This document shows, in pieces, positions 24,469 to 33,502 of a DNA stretch of 64,000 bases. The DNA comes from PALSA-612 sp963846915 (GTDB lineage Bacteria > Actinomycetota > Thermoleophilia > Gaiellales > Gaiellaceae). Numbering within the stretch: position 1 is the first letter of the stretch; the number at the start of each line of letters is the position of its first letter. The notes under the pieces were generated by a model. The model searched no databases and was not told the DNA's origin. It worked only from the letters and a program-made list of their open reading frames with translations. The position numbers and the translations under genes were made by a program. The DNA is taken from contig CAWJXV010000009.1 of NCBI GenBank assembly GCA_963846915.1, positions 992,001 to 1,056,000 of the forward strand, written 5' to 3'.

Positions 24469-25587
24469 GTGATCCGGATCGAGCTGCCGACGCACCCCGC
24501 CGAGCACGTCGCCTTCGCGTGCTCGCCGCTTCTCGAGTGCGTGCTCAGCCTGCACGTCCTCGTCGGGCCGAAGCACCACGCGCTGCAGCACGACTGGGTG
24601 CGCCGCATGCGCACGCTCGATCCCGGCCTCAGGCGGCGGATCGACGCCTTCGCCTTCCTCTACCGGCGCCACCTGCCGGACTTCCTCGTGCCGAGCCCGC
24701 TCGGTCCGGCCGAGAGCTTCGAGGAGGAGGTGGCGGGGATCGACCGCCTCGGCCCGGAGCTCCTGCTCGAGGAGCTCGGGCGACCGCTCTTCGACCACGG
24801 CGGGCGGCACGGCGAGGGCGTGTTCGACGATCCGGCCGTCCGCGAGGCGATGCTCCGGCAAGCGGCCGCGGACGGCGAGGCCTCGCGCGAGCTCGCCGGG
24901 CTGCTGCTGGCTGACCCAGTCGAGGCCGGGCGGCGGTTCGCCGGCCTTCTGACTGACTACTGGCAGGCGGCGTTCGCGGCGGAGTGGCGGCGGATCGAGC
25001 CGCTCCTCGGGGAGAGCGTGGCCGAGGCCGGCCGGTTGCTCGCGAGCTCCGGGATCTGGTCCGTGCTCGGCCGGCTGCCGCCACGTTGCCGTGCCGACGC
25101 GACGCGCGGCGAGCTCCTCATCGACCTTCCGCACGAGCACGACGTCGTGGTCTCGGAGACGAGCCCGCTCGTCCTCAGCCCGAGCGTCTACGTCTGGCCG
25201 CACCTGCGCGTGAACTGCGACCCGCCGTGGCCGACGGCGCTCGTCTACGCGGCGCCGTTCCTTGCGCGCGAGGCGGCTCCGCGCGTGCCGCCCGCGGAGC
25301 TCCTGCGCATCCTGCGCGCGCTCGGCGACGACACGCGCCTGCGGATCCTGAAGCTGATCGCCGAGCGGCCGCGGACGACGCAGGAGCTCGGCCCGCTCGT
25401 CGGGCTGTCGACGGCGGGCCTGTCGAAGAGCCTGCGCCGGCTCGCCGAGGCGGGGCTCGTCGTGCCGCGCCGCGAGGGCTACTACGTCGTCTACAGCCTG
25501 GATCCGGCGCGGATCGCCGCGCTGTCACCGGCGATCGAGGGCTTCCTCGACGACCCGCAGGGCGACTCCGAGCCCGCTCGCCGCTGA
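24469..25587 (+). CDS. DUF5937 plus ArsR-type helix-turn-helix regulator
   Basis: I start at GTG 24469 (VIRIELPTHPAEHVAFACSPL), because homologues begin in just this way; ATG 24427 would add 14 residues of no clear value. The 372-aa protein has the DUF5937 N-terminal region (SPLLECVLSLHVLV, WPHLRVNCDPPWPTALVYAAPF) and a C-terminal ArsR winged helix at about 278-352: LRILRALGDDTRLRILKLIAERPRTTQELGPLVGLSTAGLSKSLRRLAEAGLVVPRR. It probably senses an unknown signal through the large domain. It is divergent from the cupredoxin gene. Confidence 0.85.
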   Translation: MIRIELPTHPAEHVAFACSPLLECVLSLHVLVGPKHHALQHDWVRRMRTLDPGLRRRIDAFAFLYRRHLPDFLVPSPLGPAESFEEEVAGIDRLGPELLLEELGRPLFDHGGRHGEGVFDDPAVREAMLRQAAADGEASRELAGLLLADPVEAGRRFAGLLTDYWQAAFAAEWRRIEPLLGESVAEAGRLLASSGIWSVLGRLPPRCRADATRGELLIDLPHEHDVVVSETSPLVLSPSVYVWPHLRVNCDPPWPTALVYAAPFLAREAAPRVPPAELLRILRALGDDTRLRILKLIAERPRTTQELGPLVGLSTAGLSKSLRRLAEAGLVVPRREGYYVVYSLDPARIAALSPAIEGFLDDPQGDSEPARR

Positions 25588-25749
25588 GCGTCTCGATACC
25601 AAGCTTCGCGCGGCGCGTACAAGACGCGCGGCGGGCCTCGGCCTAGCGTCAGCGCCGTTGCGAACGAGCAGGACAGTCCGCGATCACCGGGCCGGTCTAC
25701 CGGACCTGGGCTTGCCCTGTCACTCCTCCTTGCAACTGAACCGTTCGTG

Positions 25750-25784
25750 GGCGGAGGCGTGGGGCCCTCCCCTACGCCTTCGCC
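25750..25784 (+). promoter_or_regulatory. Stable leader hairpin before the substrate-binding-protein gene
   Basis: A 15-bp stem (left arm GGCGGAGGCGTGGGG, two G-U pairs) with a CCCTC loop ends 35 nt before ATG 25820. It could be a mRNA-stabilising or attenuating hairpin. A terminator for an upstream transcript is also possible. The remaining bases from 25588 to 25749 show no recognisable gene. Confidence 0.5.
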
Positions 25785-25819
25785 GGTTCCCGTGAGGCGA
25801 TCGGGAGGAAAGGAGTCCT

Positions 25820-27487
25820 ATGCCAAGGAAGACGTTGCTCTCGGCGGTGTTCGCCGCCCTCGGGGTGATGATGCTCGTCGCGGCGATCTTTGCCGGGACC
25901 GCCTCGTCGGCCCGGAAGCCGGCCGCCAAGCCAGCCTCGAAGCATGCGTTGAAGGGCGGCACGCTGCGCGTGAACGCCTCGAACAACGACTTCGAGTTCT
26001 CCGACCCCGGCCTGGCGTACGACACGCTGGCGTGGTCGATGCTCTACACGACCCAACTGCTGCTCGTGAACTTCCCGGAGAAGAGCGGTCAGGCTGGGAG
26101 CGTCCTCTACCCGGAGGCGGCGACCGCGTTCCCGACCGTCTCGGGCAACGGGAAGACGTACACGTTCCACATCCGCCCGGGCCTCAAGTTCTCCGACGGC
26201 TCGCCGGTGACCGCGGCTGCGTACCGGCGGGCGTGGGAGCGGAACCTGAGCCCGAAGATGGGCTCGCCGGTCGGCGTCAACGACCAGTTCCAAACAGTCG
26301 TCGTCGGTGCGCAGGCGTTCCTGGACGGCAAGGCTCAGAAGATCGCGGGCATCTCGGCCAAGGGCCTGACGCTCACGTTCCACCTGACGAAGCCGAACCC
26401 CACGTTCACCGCCTATCTCGGCATGCAGTGGTTCGGCGCCGTCAAGCCGGACATGCCGTACACGACGTCGGGCGTGACGGGCTCGTACCCGTCCGCAGGC
26501 CCGTACTACATCCAGTCGCGTGACGTCGGCCGCTCGCTGGTCGAGGCGCGGAACCCGTATTACAAGGGCTCCCGCCCGGCGAACCCGGACAAGATCGTCT
26601 GGACGATGAACACCGACCAGGACCAGACGCTGCTGCAGGTCAAGGCCGGCCAGGCCGACGTCGACGCCGCAGGGCCTCCGCCGACCGCAAACGCCTCGCT
26701 CGCACAGCAGTACGGCGTCAACAAGTCGCGGTTCCACGTAGGCGGCTCGTCGTGCGTCATCTACTGGTCGCTGAACACGACCCGCCCGCCGTTCAACACC
26801 CTGGCCGCACGCAAGGCAGTGAACTGGGCGCTCGACCGCCCGGCGATGACGAGGCTCTACGGCTTCCTCGGCGCGAAACGCTCCGACCAGATCCTGGTTC
26901 CGGGCGTGCCGGGGTACAAGCCGTACAACCTCTACGCCTTCCGCGGAGCGAACCCGACGCTGGCGAAGAAGATCGACCCGTCACTGGCCGGTAAGACGGC
27001 CGTGGTCTTCCATTCGACGAGCTCGCTCGCGGTCAACCAGTCGCAGGTCGCAGCGTTCAACCTGTCCAAGATCGGCATGAAGACGAAGGACCGGCCGGTT
27101 CCGGGCTCGATCTACTACAAGACGCTCGGCACGAAGGGCGTCGACTACGACATCGGCCGCGCCGGCTGGTGCGCGGACTACTTCGACCCGTTCGACTACA
27201 TCAACGTGAACCTGGACGGCAGGTCGATCCAGGCGGCGAACAACGTCGACTACGCGTACCTGAACAGCCCGAAGCTGAACAGCATGATGGACAGGGCGGC
27301 GACGCTCTCGGGCGCTGCGCGAACGCTCGCGTACCAGAAGCTCGACTACTCGATCATGAAGGACTACGCGCCGTGGGTCCCGTACTCGATCATCAACGGC
27401 GTCTTCTTCGTGTCGTCGCGCACGCACAACTACGTCTACTCCTCGTACCTCGCGGAGCCGGACTTCAACGCGCTCTCCGTCGGCTAG
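25820..27487 (+). CDS. ABC transporter substrate-binding protein, peptide/nickel type (SBP_bac_5)
   Basis: The 555-aa protein has a signal peptide (MPRKTLLSAVFAALGVMMLVAAIFAGTASS). The family 5 pattern follows: KGGTLRVNASNNDFEFSDPGLAYDT, YPEAATAFPTVSGNGKTYTFHIRPGLKFSDGSPVTAAAYRRAWERN, SAGPYYIQSRDVGRSLVEARNPYYKGSRPANPDKIVWTM, and NTLAARKAVNWALDRPAMTRL. It should capture peptides or similar ligands outside the cell for an ABC importer. No permease or ATPase genes lie nearby, so it is an orphan that must use a distant transporter. No lipobox Cys is visible. GGAGGAAAGGAG lies upstream of ATG 25820. Confidence 0.9.
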   Translation: MPRKTLLSAVFAALGVMMLVAAIFAGTASSARKPAAKPASKHALKGGTLRVNASNNDFEFSDPGLAYDTLAWSMLYTTQLLLVNFPEKSGQAGSVLYPEAATAFPTVSGNGKTYTFHIRPGLKFSDGSPVTAAAYRRAWERNLSPKMGSPVGVNDQFQTVVVGAQAFLDGKAQKIAGISAKGLTLTFHLTKPNPTFTAYLGMQWFGAVKPDMPYTTSGVTGSYPSAGPYYIQSRDVGRSLVEARNPYYKGSRPANPDKIVWTMNTDQDQTLLQVKAGQADVDAAGPPPTANASLAQQYGVNKSRFHVGGSSCVIYWSLNTTRPPFNTLAARKAVNWALDRPAMTRLYGFLGAKRSDQILVPGVPGYKPYNLYAFRGANPTLAKKIDPSLAGKTAVVFHSTSSLAVNQSQVAAFNLSKIGMKTKDRPVPGSIYYKTLGTKGVDYDIGRAGWCADYFDPFDYINVNLDGRSIQAANNVDYAYLNSPKLNSMMDRAATLSGAARTLAYQKLDYSIMKDYAPWVPYSIINGVFFVSSRTHNYVYSSYLAEPDFNALSVG

Positions 27488-27503
27488 CGACCGGGCATCA
27501 GGC

Positions 27504-27539
27504 ACGGTGGTGGGGGGTGTCGAGGCTCCCCACCACCGT
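27504..27539 (+). terminator. Terminator hairpin after the substrate-binding-protein gene
   Basis: A perfect 12-bp stem (ACGGTGGTGGGG with CCCCACCACCGT) and a 12-nt loop starts 17 nt after the stop codon. The next bases are CACGCCTTTGC, giving only a weak U-tract. Confidence 0.65.
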
Positions 27540-27588
27540 CACGCCTTTGCGCAGCGGGGGCTGCGCGGCGATAGTGCCGACTGGGACG

Positions 27589-30075
27589 ATGGTGGAGCAG
27601 CCCCTCGGCACGGTCACGCTGGTCTTCACGGACATCGAGGGCTCGACCCGGCTGCTCGCGGAACTGGGTCAGGACCGTTACCGCGAGGTGCTGGCCGCGC
27701 ACGGATCGTCGCTCCGTGAAGCATTCGCGCGGCACGACGGGTACGAGGTCGACAACCAGGGCGACTCGTTCTTCTACGCTTTCGCCTCGGCCGCGGCAGC
27801 AGTGTCCGCGGTTTCCGAGGCGATGGACGCGCTCGGAGACCGCCCGGTTCGGGTACGAGTCGGCGTGCACACCGGCGAGCCGGTCGCGGATCCGCCGAAG
27901 TACGTGGGCATGGACGTCCACCGGGCGGCGCGGATCATGGCCGCTGCCCACGGCGGCCAGGTCGTCGTCTCGCAGACGACGCGCGACCTGCTGGGCGAGG
28001 ACGGGCTCCGCGACCTCGGCGACCACCGGCTGAAGGACCTGACGGCGCCGGTCCGGCTCTACCAGCTCGGGGACCGGGAGTTCCCGCCGCTCCGGAGCCT
28101 GTACCGCACCAACCTGCCCGTTCCAGCCACGGCGTTCCTCGGCCGCGAGCGCGAGCTGGCCGAGGTCGTGGCGCTGCTCCGCCGCGACGGCGTGCGGCTC
28201 GTGACGCTGACCGGCCCCGGCGGCACGGGCAAGACCCGCCTTGCGCTACAGGCGGCCGCCGAGGTCGCCGACGACCACCCCGAAGGCGTGTGGTGGGTGC
28301 CGCTGGCGTCGTTCCAGGATCCCACGATGGTCCTGCCCTCCATCCTCGAGCTACTCCAGCTCCAGGACGAGTCCGCCCTTGCCGGGAAGCGCCTGCTGCT
28401 GCTGTTCGACAACGCCGAGCATCTGCTGCCGGTGATCGCGGATTCGGTCGCGGCGATCCACGCGATCAGCGGTCCACAGCTCGTCGTCACGAGTAGGGAG
28501 CGGCTCGCTCTTCACGGAGAGCACCTCTATCCGGTGCCCTCGATGAACGATCGCGACGGCGTCGACCTCTTCGTCGAGCGCGCGCGTCAGCTCGACCCCG
28601 GGTTCGTCGAATCCGAAGCTGTGAGCAACCTCTGCGATCGGCTCGACCGACTACCGCTCGCGCTCGAGCTCGCGGCCGCGCGGTCGACGGTGTACTCGCC
28701 CGATCAGCTGCTCGAGCGGCTCGGCGACCGTCTCGACCTGCTCCGCGCGGGGCGCGACAGCGATCCGCGCCAGCAAACCCTCCGCACCGCAATCGACTGG
28801 TCGTACGAGCTGCTCGCGGATGAGGAGCAGCGCCTCTATCGCGCCCTCGGCGTCTTCCAGGGCGGCTGCACGCTCGAGGCAGCGGAGCGTGTCTGCGCAG
28901 CAGCCCCGGACGCGCTGGCGTCACTCATCGACAAGAGCCTCGTCCGCCGGCGCGACGCAGTCGGGGGCTCCCGCTACTGGATGCTGGAGACGATCCGCGA
29001 GCATGCCCGCGAGCATCTCTCGGAGCGCGGCGAGAAGGATGCTGTCGAGAACGCGCTCGTGGACTACTGCACCGACTTTTGCGAGCGAGCGCTGCGGGCC
29101 CTGACCTCTGTCCCGAGCGACGACGACGCGGTCTGGCTCGAGCGCCTCGCCGACGAGCGCCACAACGTTCGCGCTGCTCTGGCGCACTCTCGCGACCGGT
29201 GCGACGCCGTCGCTCTCTCACGACTTTGCGCCTCGTACTGGTTCGCGTGGTACTTCGTGCGGGACGCATCCGACGGCCTGGACTGGGTGCACTCCGCGCT
29301 CGAGCTCGGCCCGCCGGCCGATCTCCTGCCGCGACTCGAGAACGCCGCCTCGGCGCTCTGGCTGAGGACGCACGGACGGGAGCAGCTCGACATGGCACTG
29401 GAGCTCGCACGGGCCGCGGCCGAGCACGCGCGCGAGCTGAACGACGTGCTCGCCGAGTCGATGGCCGTGCTCACGCTCGGCAACGTCCTCTCGCACCGGG
29501 ACGAGGACGCCGCTTGCGAGGCCTGGTCGCAGGCGCGCCGGCTCGCCGCCGGCGCGGTCGAGCCCTGGTGGCAGATGTGTGCGACGAGCTGCCTGTTCGG
29601 GAGCGCGATCGAACGGGCCGACGTCGAGTGGGCGAAGACCGAGCTCCAGGTGATGAGGTCGCTCGTCCAGCAGTTCGGAGCGTGCGCGTTCTTCGATCTC
29701 GACGACATGGCGGCGCTTGTGGAATGGGAGCTCGGAAACGTGGACGTGCTACGCGTCCGCCTCTCGGGCTGGCTCGACGAATTCTCGCGGCACGATGCAC
29801 TCCGCGTAGAGGAGCCGTTCTTGCTCGCTGCAGAGCTGGCAGACCACGACGGAGACGCGCGCCGGGCGATCATGCTGATCGGAGCCGCATACGCCGACAC
29901 CCAGGCGGCCGACGTTCCGATGTGGCCGTCGCTCAAGCGAGAAACCTTCGAGGCTGCCCTCCGGGAGAAGGTGAGTGCGGAGGAGTGGGCGGCCGCGTAC
30001 GACGAAGGCCGGTCGCTGGCACGTGACGGGGCTCTTCGGCTTGCGGCTGAGAGCGCCCGGCCGACCTCGGTCTAG
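27589..30075 (+). CDS. Class III adenylate cyclase domain fused to a STAND/NB-ARC-like ATPase and helical repeats
   Basis: The 828-aa protein begins with a class III cyclase domain (about 5-165): metal Asp in TLVFTDIEGST, second Asp in NQGDSFFYAF, and VGVHTGEP plus GMDVHRAARIMAAAHGG with the conserved Arg. A STAND-type ATPase follows: Walker A GPGGTGKT at about 209-216, Walker B LLLLFDNAEH near 270, VVTSRERL sensor and winged-helix region QQTLRTAIDWSYELL. The rest is TPR-like helical repeats. Related actinobacterial proteins are cAMP-making sensors or LuxR-type regulators. No LuxR domain is seen. ATG 27589 has no clear Shine-Dalgarno. Confidence 0.88.
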   Translation: MVEQPLGTVTLVFTDIEGSTRLLAELGQDRYREVLAAHGSSLREAFARHDGYEVDNQGDSFFYAFASAAAAVSAVSEAMDALGDRPVRVRVGVHTGEPVADPPKYVGMDVHRAARIMAAAHGGQVVVSQTTRDLLGEDGLRDLGDHRLKDLTAPVRLYQLGDREFPPLRSLYRTNLPVPATAFLGRERELAEVVALLRRDGVRLVTLTGPGGTGKTRLALQAAAEVADDHPEGVWWVPLASFQDPTMVLPSILELLQLQDESALAGKRLLLLFDNAEHLLPVIADSVAAIHAISGPQLVVTSRERLALHGEHLYPVPSMNDRDGVDLFVERARQLDPGFVESEAVSNLCDRLDRLPLALELAAARSTVYSPDQLLERLGDRLDLLRAGRDSDPRQQTLRTAIDWSYELLADEEQRLYRALGVFQGGCTLEAAERVCAAAPDALASLIDKSLVRRRDAVGGSRYWMLETIREHAREHLSERGEKDAVENALVDYCTDFCERALRALTSVPSDDDAVWLERLADERHNVRAALAHSRDRCDAVALSRLCASYWFAWYFVRDASDGLDWVHSALELGPPADLLPRLENAASALWLRTHGREQLDMALELARAAAEHARELNDVLAESMAVLTLGNVLSHRDEDAACEAWSQARRLAAGAVEPWWQMCATSCLFGSAIERADVEWAKTELQVMRSLVQQFGACAFFDLDDMAALVEWELGNVDVLRVRLSGWLDEFSRHDALRVEEPFLLAAELADHDGDARRAIMLIGAAYADTQAADVPMWPSLKRETFEAALREKVSAEEWAAAYDEGRSLARDGALRLAAESARPTSV

Positions 30076-30887
30076 GCTGCCGACTCGGGGGCGCGCCGCG
30101 CCGGCGGGCCGATCAGCGTCCCGATCGACCAGAGAATGGCGAGCAGCAGCGGGATCGAGGCGGGCTCGAGCATGATCGCCCCGCCGAGCTGCTGGTCGGC
30201 GATCATGGTCAGCTGCTCGGGTCGCGGCACGATGCCCTCGTAGGCCGTGTAGATCGGGCCGTGCGCGGCGAGGATGACGACGGCGAGCACGCTCTCCGCT
30301 ACCGCGGCGGCGGAGAGGAACGCGAGCCGTCGCCAGCGAGTGAGCCGGGCATGGAACGGCGGCGAGTCGAGCACGCGCGACCAGAAGAGCAAGCCGAGCG
30401 CGAAGAACACGAAGTGCTCGGCCTCGTGGAAGAGCGCGTGCCCGGCCGCGTAGTCGAAGACAGCCGGGAGGTGCGACAGCCAGATCGCGCCTACGAACAG
30501 CACCCACGCGACCGCCGGCACGGTCAGCACGCGCGCGGCCGCGCGGAGCGGGGCCGCGCCGCGGGAGTTGAGCAGCCAGCGGCTCGTCCGCCGCCGCCCG
30601 CCGAGCGACAGGGGCCGCCAGAGCACGAGCCAGGGCGCGCCGAGCACGATCAGCGGCGGGGCCACCATCTGCAGCAGCGCGTGCTGGACCATGTGCGCCC
30701 AGAACAGCCTGTCCGCGAGGCCATCGAGCGGCGGTGCGATGGCGACGGCCAGGGCGACGAGACCGGCGTAGAACGACTGCGCCCGCCAGGGCCGCTCGCG
30801 GCGCGAGCGCCTACCCTCGAGCCGCCGCGTCCCCAGGTGGTACAGGATCGCCGCGACCACGATGCCGGTCAGCGCCAGTACGCCCAT
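30072..30887 (-). CDS. CtaG-type cytochrome oxidase assembly membrane protein (Caa3_CtaG)
   Basis: The 271-aa protein has about seven hydrophobic spans and the Caa3_CtaG hallmark histidines: RLFWAHMVQHALLQMVAPPLIVLGAPW at about 65-90, HLPAVFDYAAGHALFHEAEHFVFFALGLLFW at about 150-180, and the C-terminal IADQQLGGAIMLEP. CtaG-like proteins support copper delivery and assembly of caa3-type oxidases. No oxidase genes are in the window. The stop shares CTAG with the stop of the convergent cyclase gene. Confidence 0.85.
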   Translation of the reverse strand: MGVLALTGIVVAAILYHLGTRRLEGRRSRRERPWRAQSFYAGLVALAVAIAPPLDGLADRLFWAHMVQHALLQMVAPPLIVLGAPWLVLWRPLSLGGRRRTSRWLLNSRGAAPLRAAARVLTVPAVAWVLFVGAIWLSHLPAVFDYAAGHALFHEAEHFVFFALGLLFWSRVLDSPPFHARLTRWRRLAFLSAAAVAESVLAVVILAAHGPIYTAYEGIVPRPEQLTMIADQQLGGAIMLEPASIPLLLAILWSIGTLIGPPARRAPESAA

Positions 30888-30913
30888 GCGCGCAAAACCC
30901 TATCGTCGCTCCA

Positions 30914-31510
30914 ATGCTCCTAATCGGCGAGCACGCGGCCGCGCGCGGCGCCCTCTTCGGGATGATGATCGCGGGCGCCGTCGCCGAGGCGGTCGTGACC
31001 CGACGCCGCCGCGGCGACCGGCCGCCGACCGCATCCACGCTCGACCGCGGCACGAAGCGGGTGCTCGTGCTCGCGACGCTCGCCGGGCTGTTCGCAGGCG
31101 TGCTCGTCGCGCGGTATGTGCCGGCCCTGCGCGCCGGCGCGAACACCTGGCTCACGTACGCGCTCGGGCTCGCCGTCCTCGCGTTCGGCATCGTCCTGCG
31201 CGTCTCGGCGGTCTGGAGCCTCGGCCGCTACTTCCGCCGCGAGGTCACGATCGAGGCGGGGCAGACGGTGCACACGTCGGGGCCGTACCGCTGGCTCCGC
31301 CATCCCGCCTACACGGGCGATCTACTGATCGTCTTCGGATTCTGCCTTGCCTGGGGCAGCTGGATCGGCGCGGCGATCGGGACCGCGATCGCGGTCGCGG
31401 GCCACCTGCCGCGAATCCGCGTCGAGGAGACCGAGCTCAGGCGCGCGCTCGGCGAGCCGTACGAGCGCTACGCGAACGGTCGGAAGCGTCTCGTCCCCGG
31501 CGTCTGGTGA
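30914..31510 (+). CDS. Isoprenylcysteine carboxyl methyltransferase (ICMT)-like membrane protein
   Basis: From ATG 30914 the 198-aa protein has four to five membrane spans and the ICMT/PEMT-type SAM pocket near residues 120-180: VHTSGPYRWLRHPAYTGDLL, then RIRVEETELRRALGEPYERYANGRKRLVPGVW. In bacteria such proteins methylate lipids, quinone-like or other small acceptors at the membrane; the acceptor is not known. A TATCGT box lies 7 nt before the ATG with no Shine-Dalgarno, so it is probably leaderless. It is divergent from the CtaG-like gene, 26 nt away. Confidence 0.85.
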   Translation: MLLIGEHAAARGALFGMMIAGAVAEAVVTRRRRGDRPPTASTLDRGTKRVLVLATLAGLFAGVLVARYVPALRAGANTWLTYALGLAVLAFGIVLRVSAVWSLGRYFRREVTIEAGQTVHTSGPYRWLRHPAYTGDLLIVFGFCLAWGSWIGAAIGTAIAVAGHLPRIRVEETELRRALGEPYERYANGRKRLVPGVW

Positions 31511-31532
31511 TCCGATTTGTGACGCTTACGCC

Positions 31533-32840
31533 GTGGACCTCGACATCCGCTATGCCCAGAGCGCAGGCGTCGCGATCGCGTACCAGGTCGTCGGCGAGGG
31601 GGAGACCGACCTCGTCGTCGTCCCCGACTACGCCTCGAACCTCGTCTTCTACTGGGAGACGAGCTACTGGCGCTCGTTCTACGAGCGCCTCGCGCAGTCG
31701 TTCCGGCTGATCCTGTTCGACAAACGAGGCACGGGCCTGTCCGACCGGGGCGCATCGTTCCCCACGCTGGAGACGAGGATGGAGGACGTGCACGCCGTCA
31801 TGGACGCAGTCGGTTCCCGGCGCGCGCTGATCTTCGGATCCCACGAGGGCTGTCTGATGGCGACGCTCTTCGCGGCGACCTATCCGGAGAGCACGATCGC
31901 CCTCGCGCTCTTTCATCCGTCGCACCGCGACCACACCGTCACAGACAGCGAGGAGGAGCTTCGCCGGCTGCGCGAGGGCTGGGGCACGCAGCAATGGTGC
32001 GACGAGCTGCTCGCGGACATCTGCCCGACGCTGTACGCGACCGAGCAGGGCCGCGGGTGGTTCGCCAACGAGATCCGCACAGGCGCCAGCCCCGCGATGG
32101 CCTACGAGTTGAACCGAGCCTTCGACGAGACCGACCTCCGCGACGTCTACGCCGCGGTCCGCGTGCCGACGCTGGTGCTGTACCGGGACTCGCCGCTCGC
32201 GCTCGACGCGTCTCTCGCCGTCGCGGCGGAGATTCCCGGCGCGCAGTCGATGCGCGTGTCGGGAACGGACTACTGGGGCATGTTCCTCTCGCCTGAGATC
32301 GCCGACGAGCTGGAGCGCCTCGCGGCAGGCGAGATCGGGCCGACGGTGCCGGACAGCGTGCTGACGACGTTGCTGTTCACGGACATCGTCGGCTCGACGA
32401 CGCGCGCGGCCGAGCTCGGTGATCGTGCCTGGCGTGACCTGCTAGCCAGGCATCACGCCGCCGTCAGGCGCGAGCTCGCCCGCTTCCGGGGCGAGGAGCG
32501 TGACACGGCCGGGGATGGCTTCTTCGCCACCTTCGACGGCCCGGCGCGCGCCATTCGCTGCGGGCAGGCGATGCTCGAATCGGTGCGGGCGCTGGGACTC
32601 GAGCTGCGCGCGGGGATCCACACCGGCGAGTGCGAGCTGCACGAGGGGAAGGTGGCAGGCGTCGCACTCTCGATCGGCGCGCGTATCTGCGCGACGGCAG
32701 GTGTCGGCGAGCTGCTCGTGTCGCGGACCGTGAAGGACCTCGTCGCGGGCTCGGGGCTGGCGTTCGAGGACCGCGGCCTGCACGAGCTGAAGGACGTCGG
32801 CGAGTGGGAGCTGTACGCCGTCGCCGGGAATAGTTGCTAA
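31533..32840 (+). CDS. Alpha/beta-hydrolase fused to a class III adenylate cyclase
   Basis: The 435-aa protein starts with an alpha/beta-hydrolase domain (about 10-265): IAYQVVGEGETDLVVVPD, LILFDKRGTGLSDRG, and the elbow IFGSHEGCLMATLFAATYPE. Compared with the usual GxSEGG, His104 stands where the nucleophile Ser belongs, so the domain may be a sensor only. The cyclase domain starts near 280: LLFTDIVGST (metal Asp), AGDGFFATFDGP (second Asp), AGIHTGECE and ALSIGARICATAGVGELLVSRTVKDLV. The product would be cAMP. It begins 22 nt after the ICMT-like gene and may be in its operon. Confidence 0.88.
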   Translation: MDLDIRYAQSAGVAIAYQVVGEGETDLVVVPDYASNLVFYWETSYWRSFYERLAQSFRLILFDKRGTGLSDRGASFPTLETRMEDVHAVMDAVGSRRALIFGSHEGCLMATLFAATYPESTIALALFHPSHRDHTVTDSEEELRRLREGWGTQQWCDELLADICPTLYATEQGRGWFANEIRTGASPAMAYELNRAFDETDLRDVYAAVRVPTLVLYRDSPLALDASLAVAAEIPGAQSMRVSGTDYWGMFLSPEIADELERLAAGEIGPTVPDSVLTTLLFTDIVGSTTRAAELGDRAWRDLLARHHAAVRRELARFRGEERDTAGDGFFATFDGPARAIRCGQAMLESVRALGLELRAGIHTGECELHEGKVAGVALSIGARICATAGVGELLVSRTVKDLVAGSGLAFEDRGLHELKDVGEWELYAVAGNSC

Positions 32841-32863
32841 TGGGATGACCGTTAGTACCGTGC

Positions 32864-33502
32864 ATGCACGTTGCCGAGCTGTGGCGCTTCCCGGTCAAGT
32901 CACTGCGCGGTGAGCGGCTCGCCGGGGCCGAGCTGCTCGAAGGCGGCATCCCCGGCGACCGGGTCGTCCACGTGCGCACGCGTGAAGGGCGGGTCGTCAC
33001 GTCCCGGATCCGCCCGCGGCTGCTGTCCCTCGCCGGCACACTCGGGCCCGACGGCGATCCGCTGATCGACGGCCGCTCGTGGCGAGATCCGGCTTCGCTC
33101 CAGGCCGTGCGCGGTGCGACCAACGTCGAGGTCCTGCTCGCGCGCTACGAGGGCCTCGAGCGGTTCGATGTCCTCCCGCTCTGCATCGCCACCGACGGCG
33201 CGATCGCGGCCCTCGGCATCGACGGCCGCCGGCTCCGTCCGAACATCGTCGTCGGCGGCGTCGAGGGGCTCGCGGAGCGTGAGTGGCCGGGTCGCCGCCT
33301 GCGCATCGGCTCGGCCGTGATCGAGGTCGTCCAGCTTCGGGGGCGGTGCGTGATGACGACGTTCGACCCGGACACGATCGAGCAGGACCGGGGCGTGCTG
33401 CAGCGGATCGTGGACGAGTTCGCCGGCAAGACCGCGCTCGACTGCCGCGTCGAGACGCCGGGCAGCGCCGCGATCGGCGACCGGGTCGAGCTCCTCCCGT
33501 GA
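32864..33502 (+). CDS. MOSC domain-containing protein
   Basis: The 212-aa protein begins VAELWRFPVKSLRGERLAGAELLEGGIPGDRVVHVRTREG, the N-terminal beta-barrel region of YcbX/MOSC proteins, and ends with the MOSC core: LRPNIVVGGVEGLAEREWPGRRLRIGSAVIEVVQLRGRCVMTTFDPDT, with the conserved Cys in GRCVMTTFDP. MOSC proteins bind molybdenum cofactor and take part in sulfur transfer or N-hydroxylated base reduction. The next gene overlaps by four bases (GTGA). A TACCGT box lies just before the ATG. Confidence 0.88.
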   Translation: MHVAELWRFPVKSLRGERLAGAELLEGGIPGDRVVHVRTREGRVVTSRIRPRLLSLAGTLGPDGDPLIDGRSWRDPASLQAVRGATNVEVLLARYEGLERFDVLPLCIATDGAIAALGIDGRRLRPNIVVGGVEGLAEREWPGRRLRIGSAVIEVVQLRGRCVMTTFDPDTIEQDRGVLQRIVDEFAGKTALDCRVETPGSAAIGDRVELLP

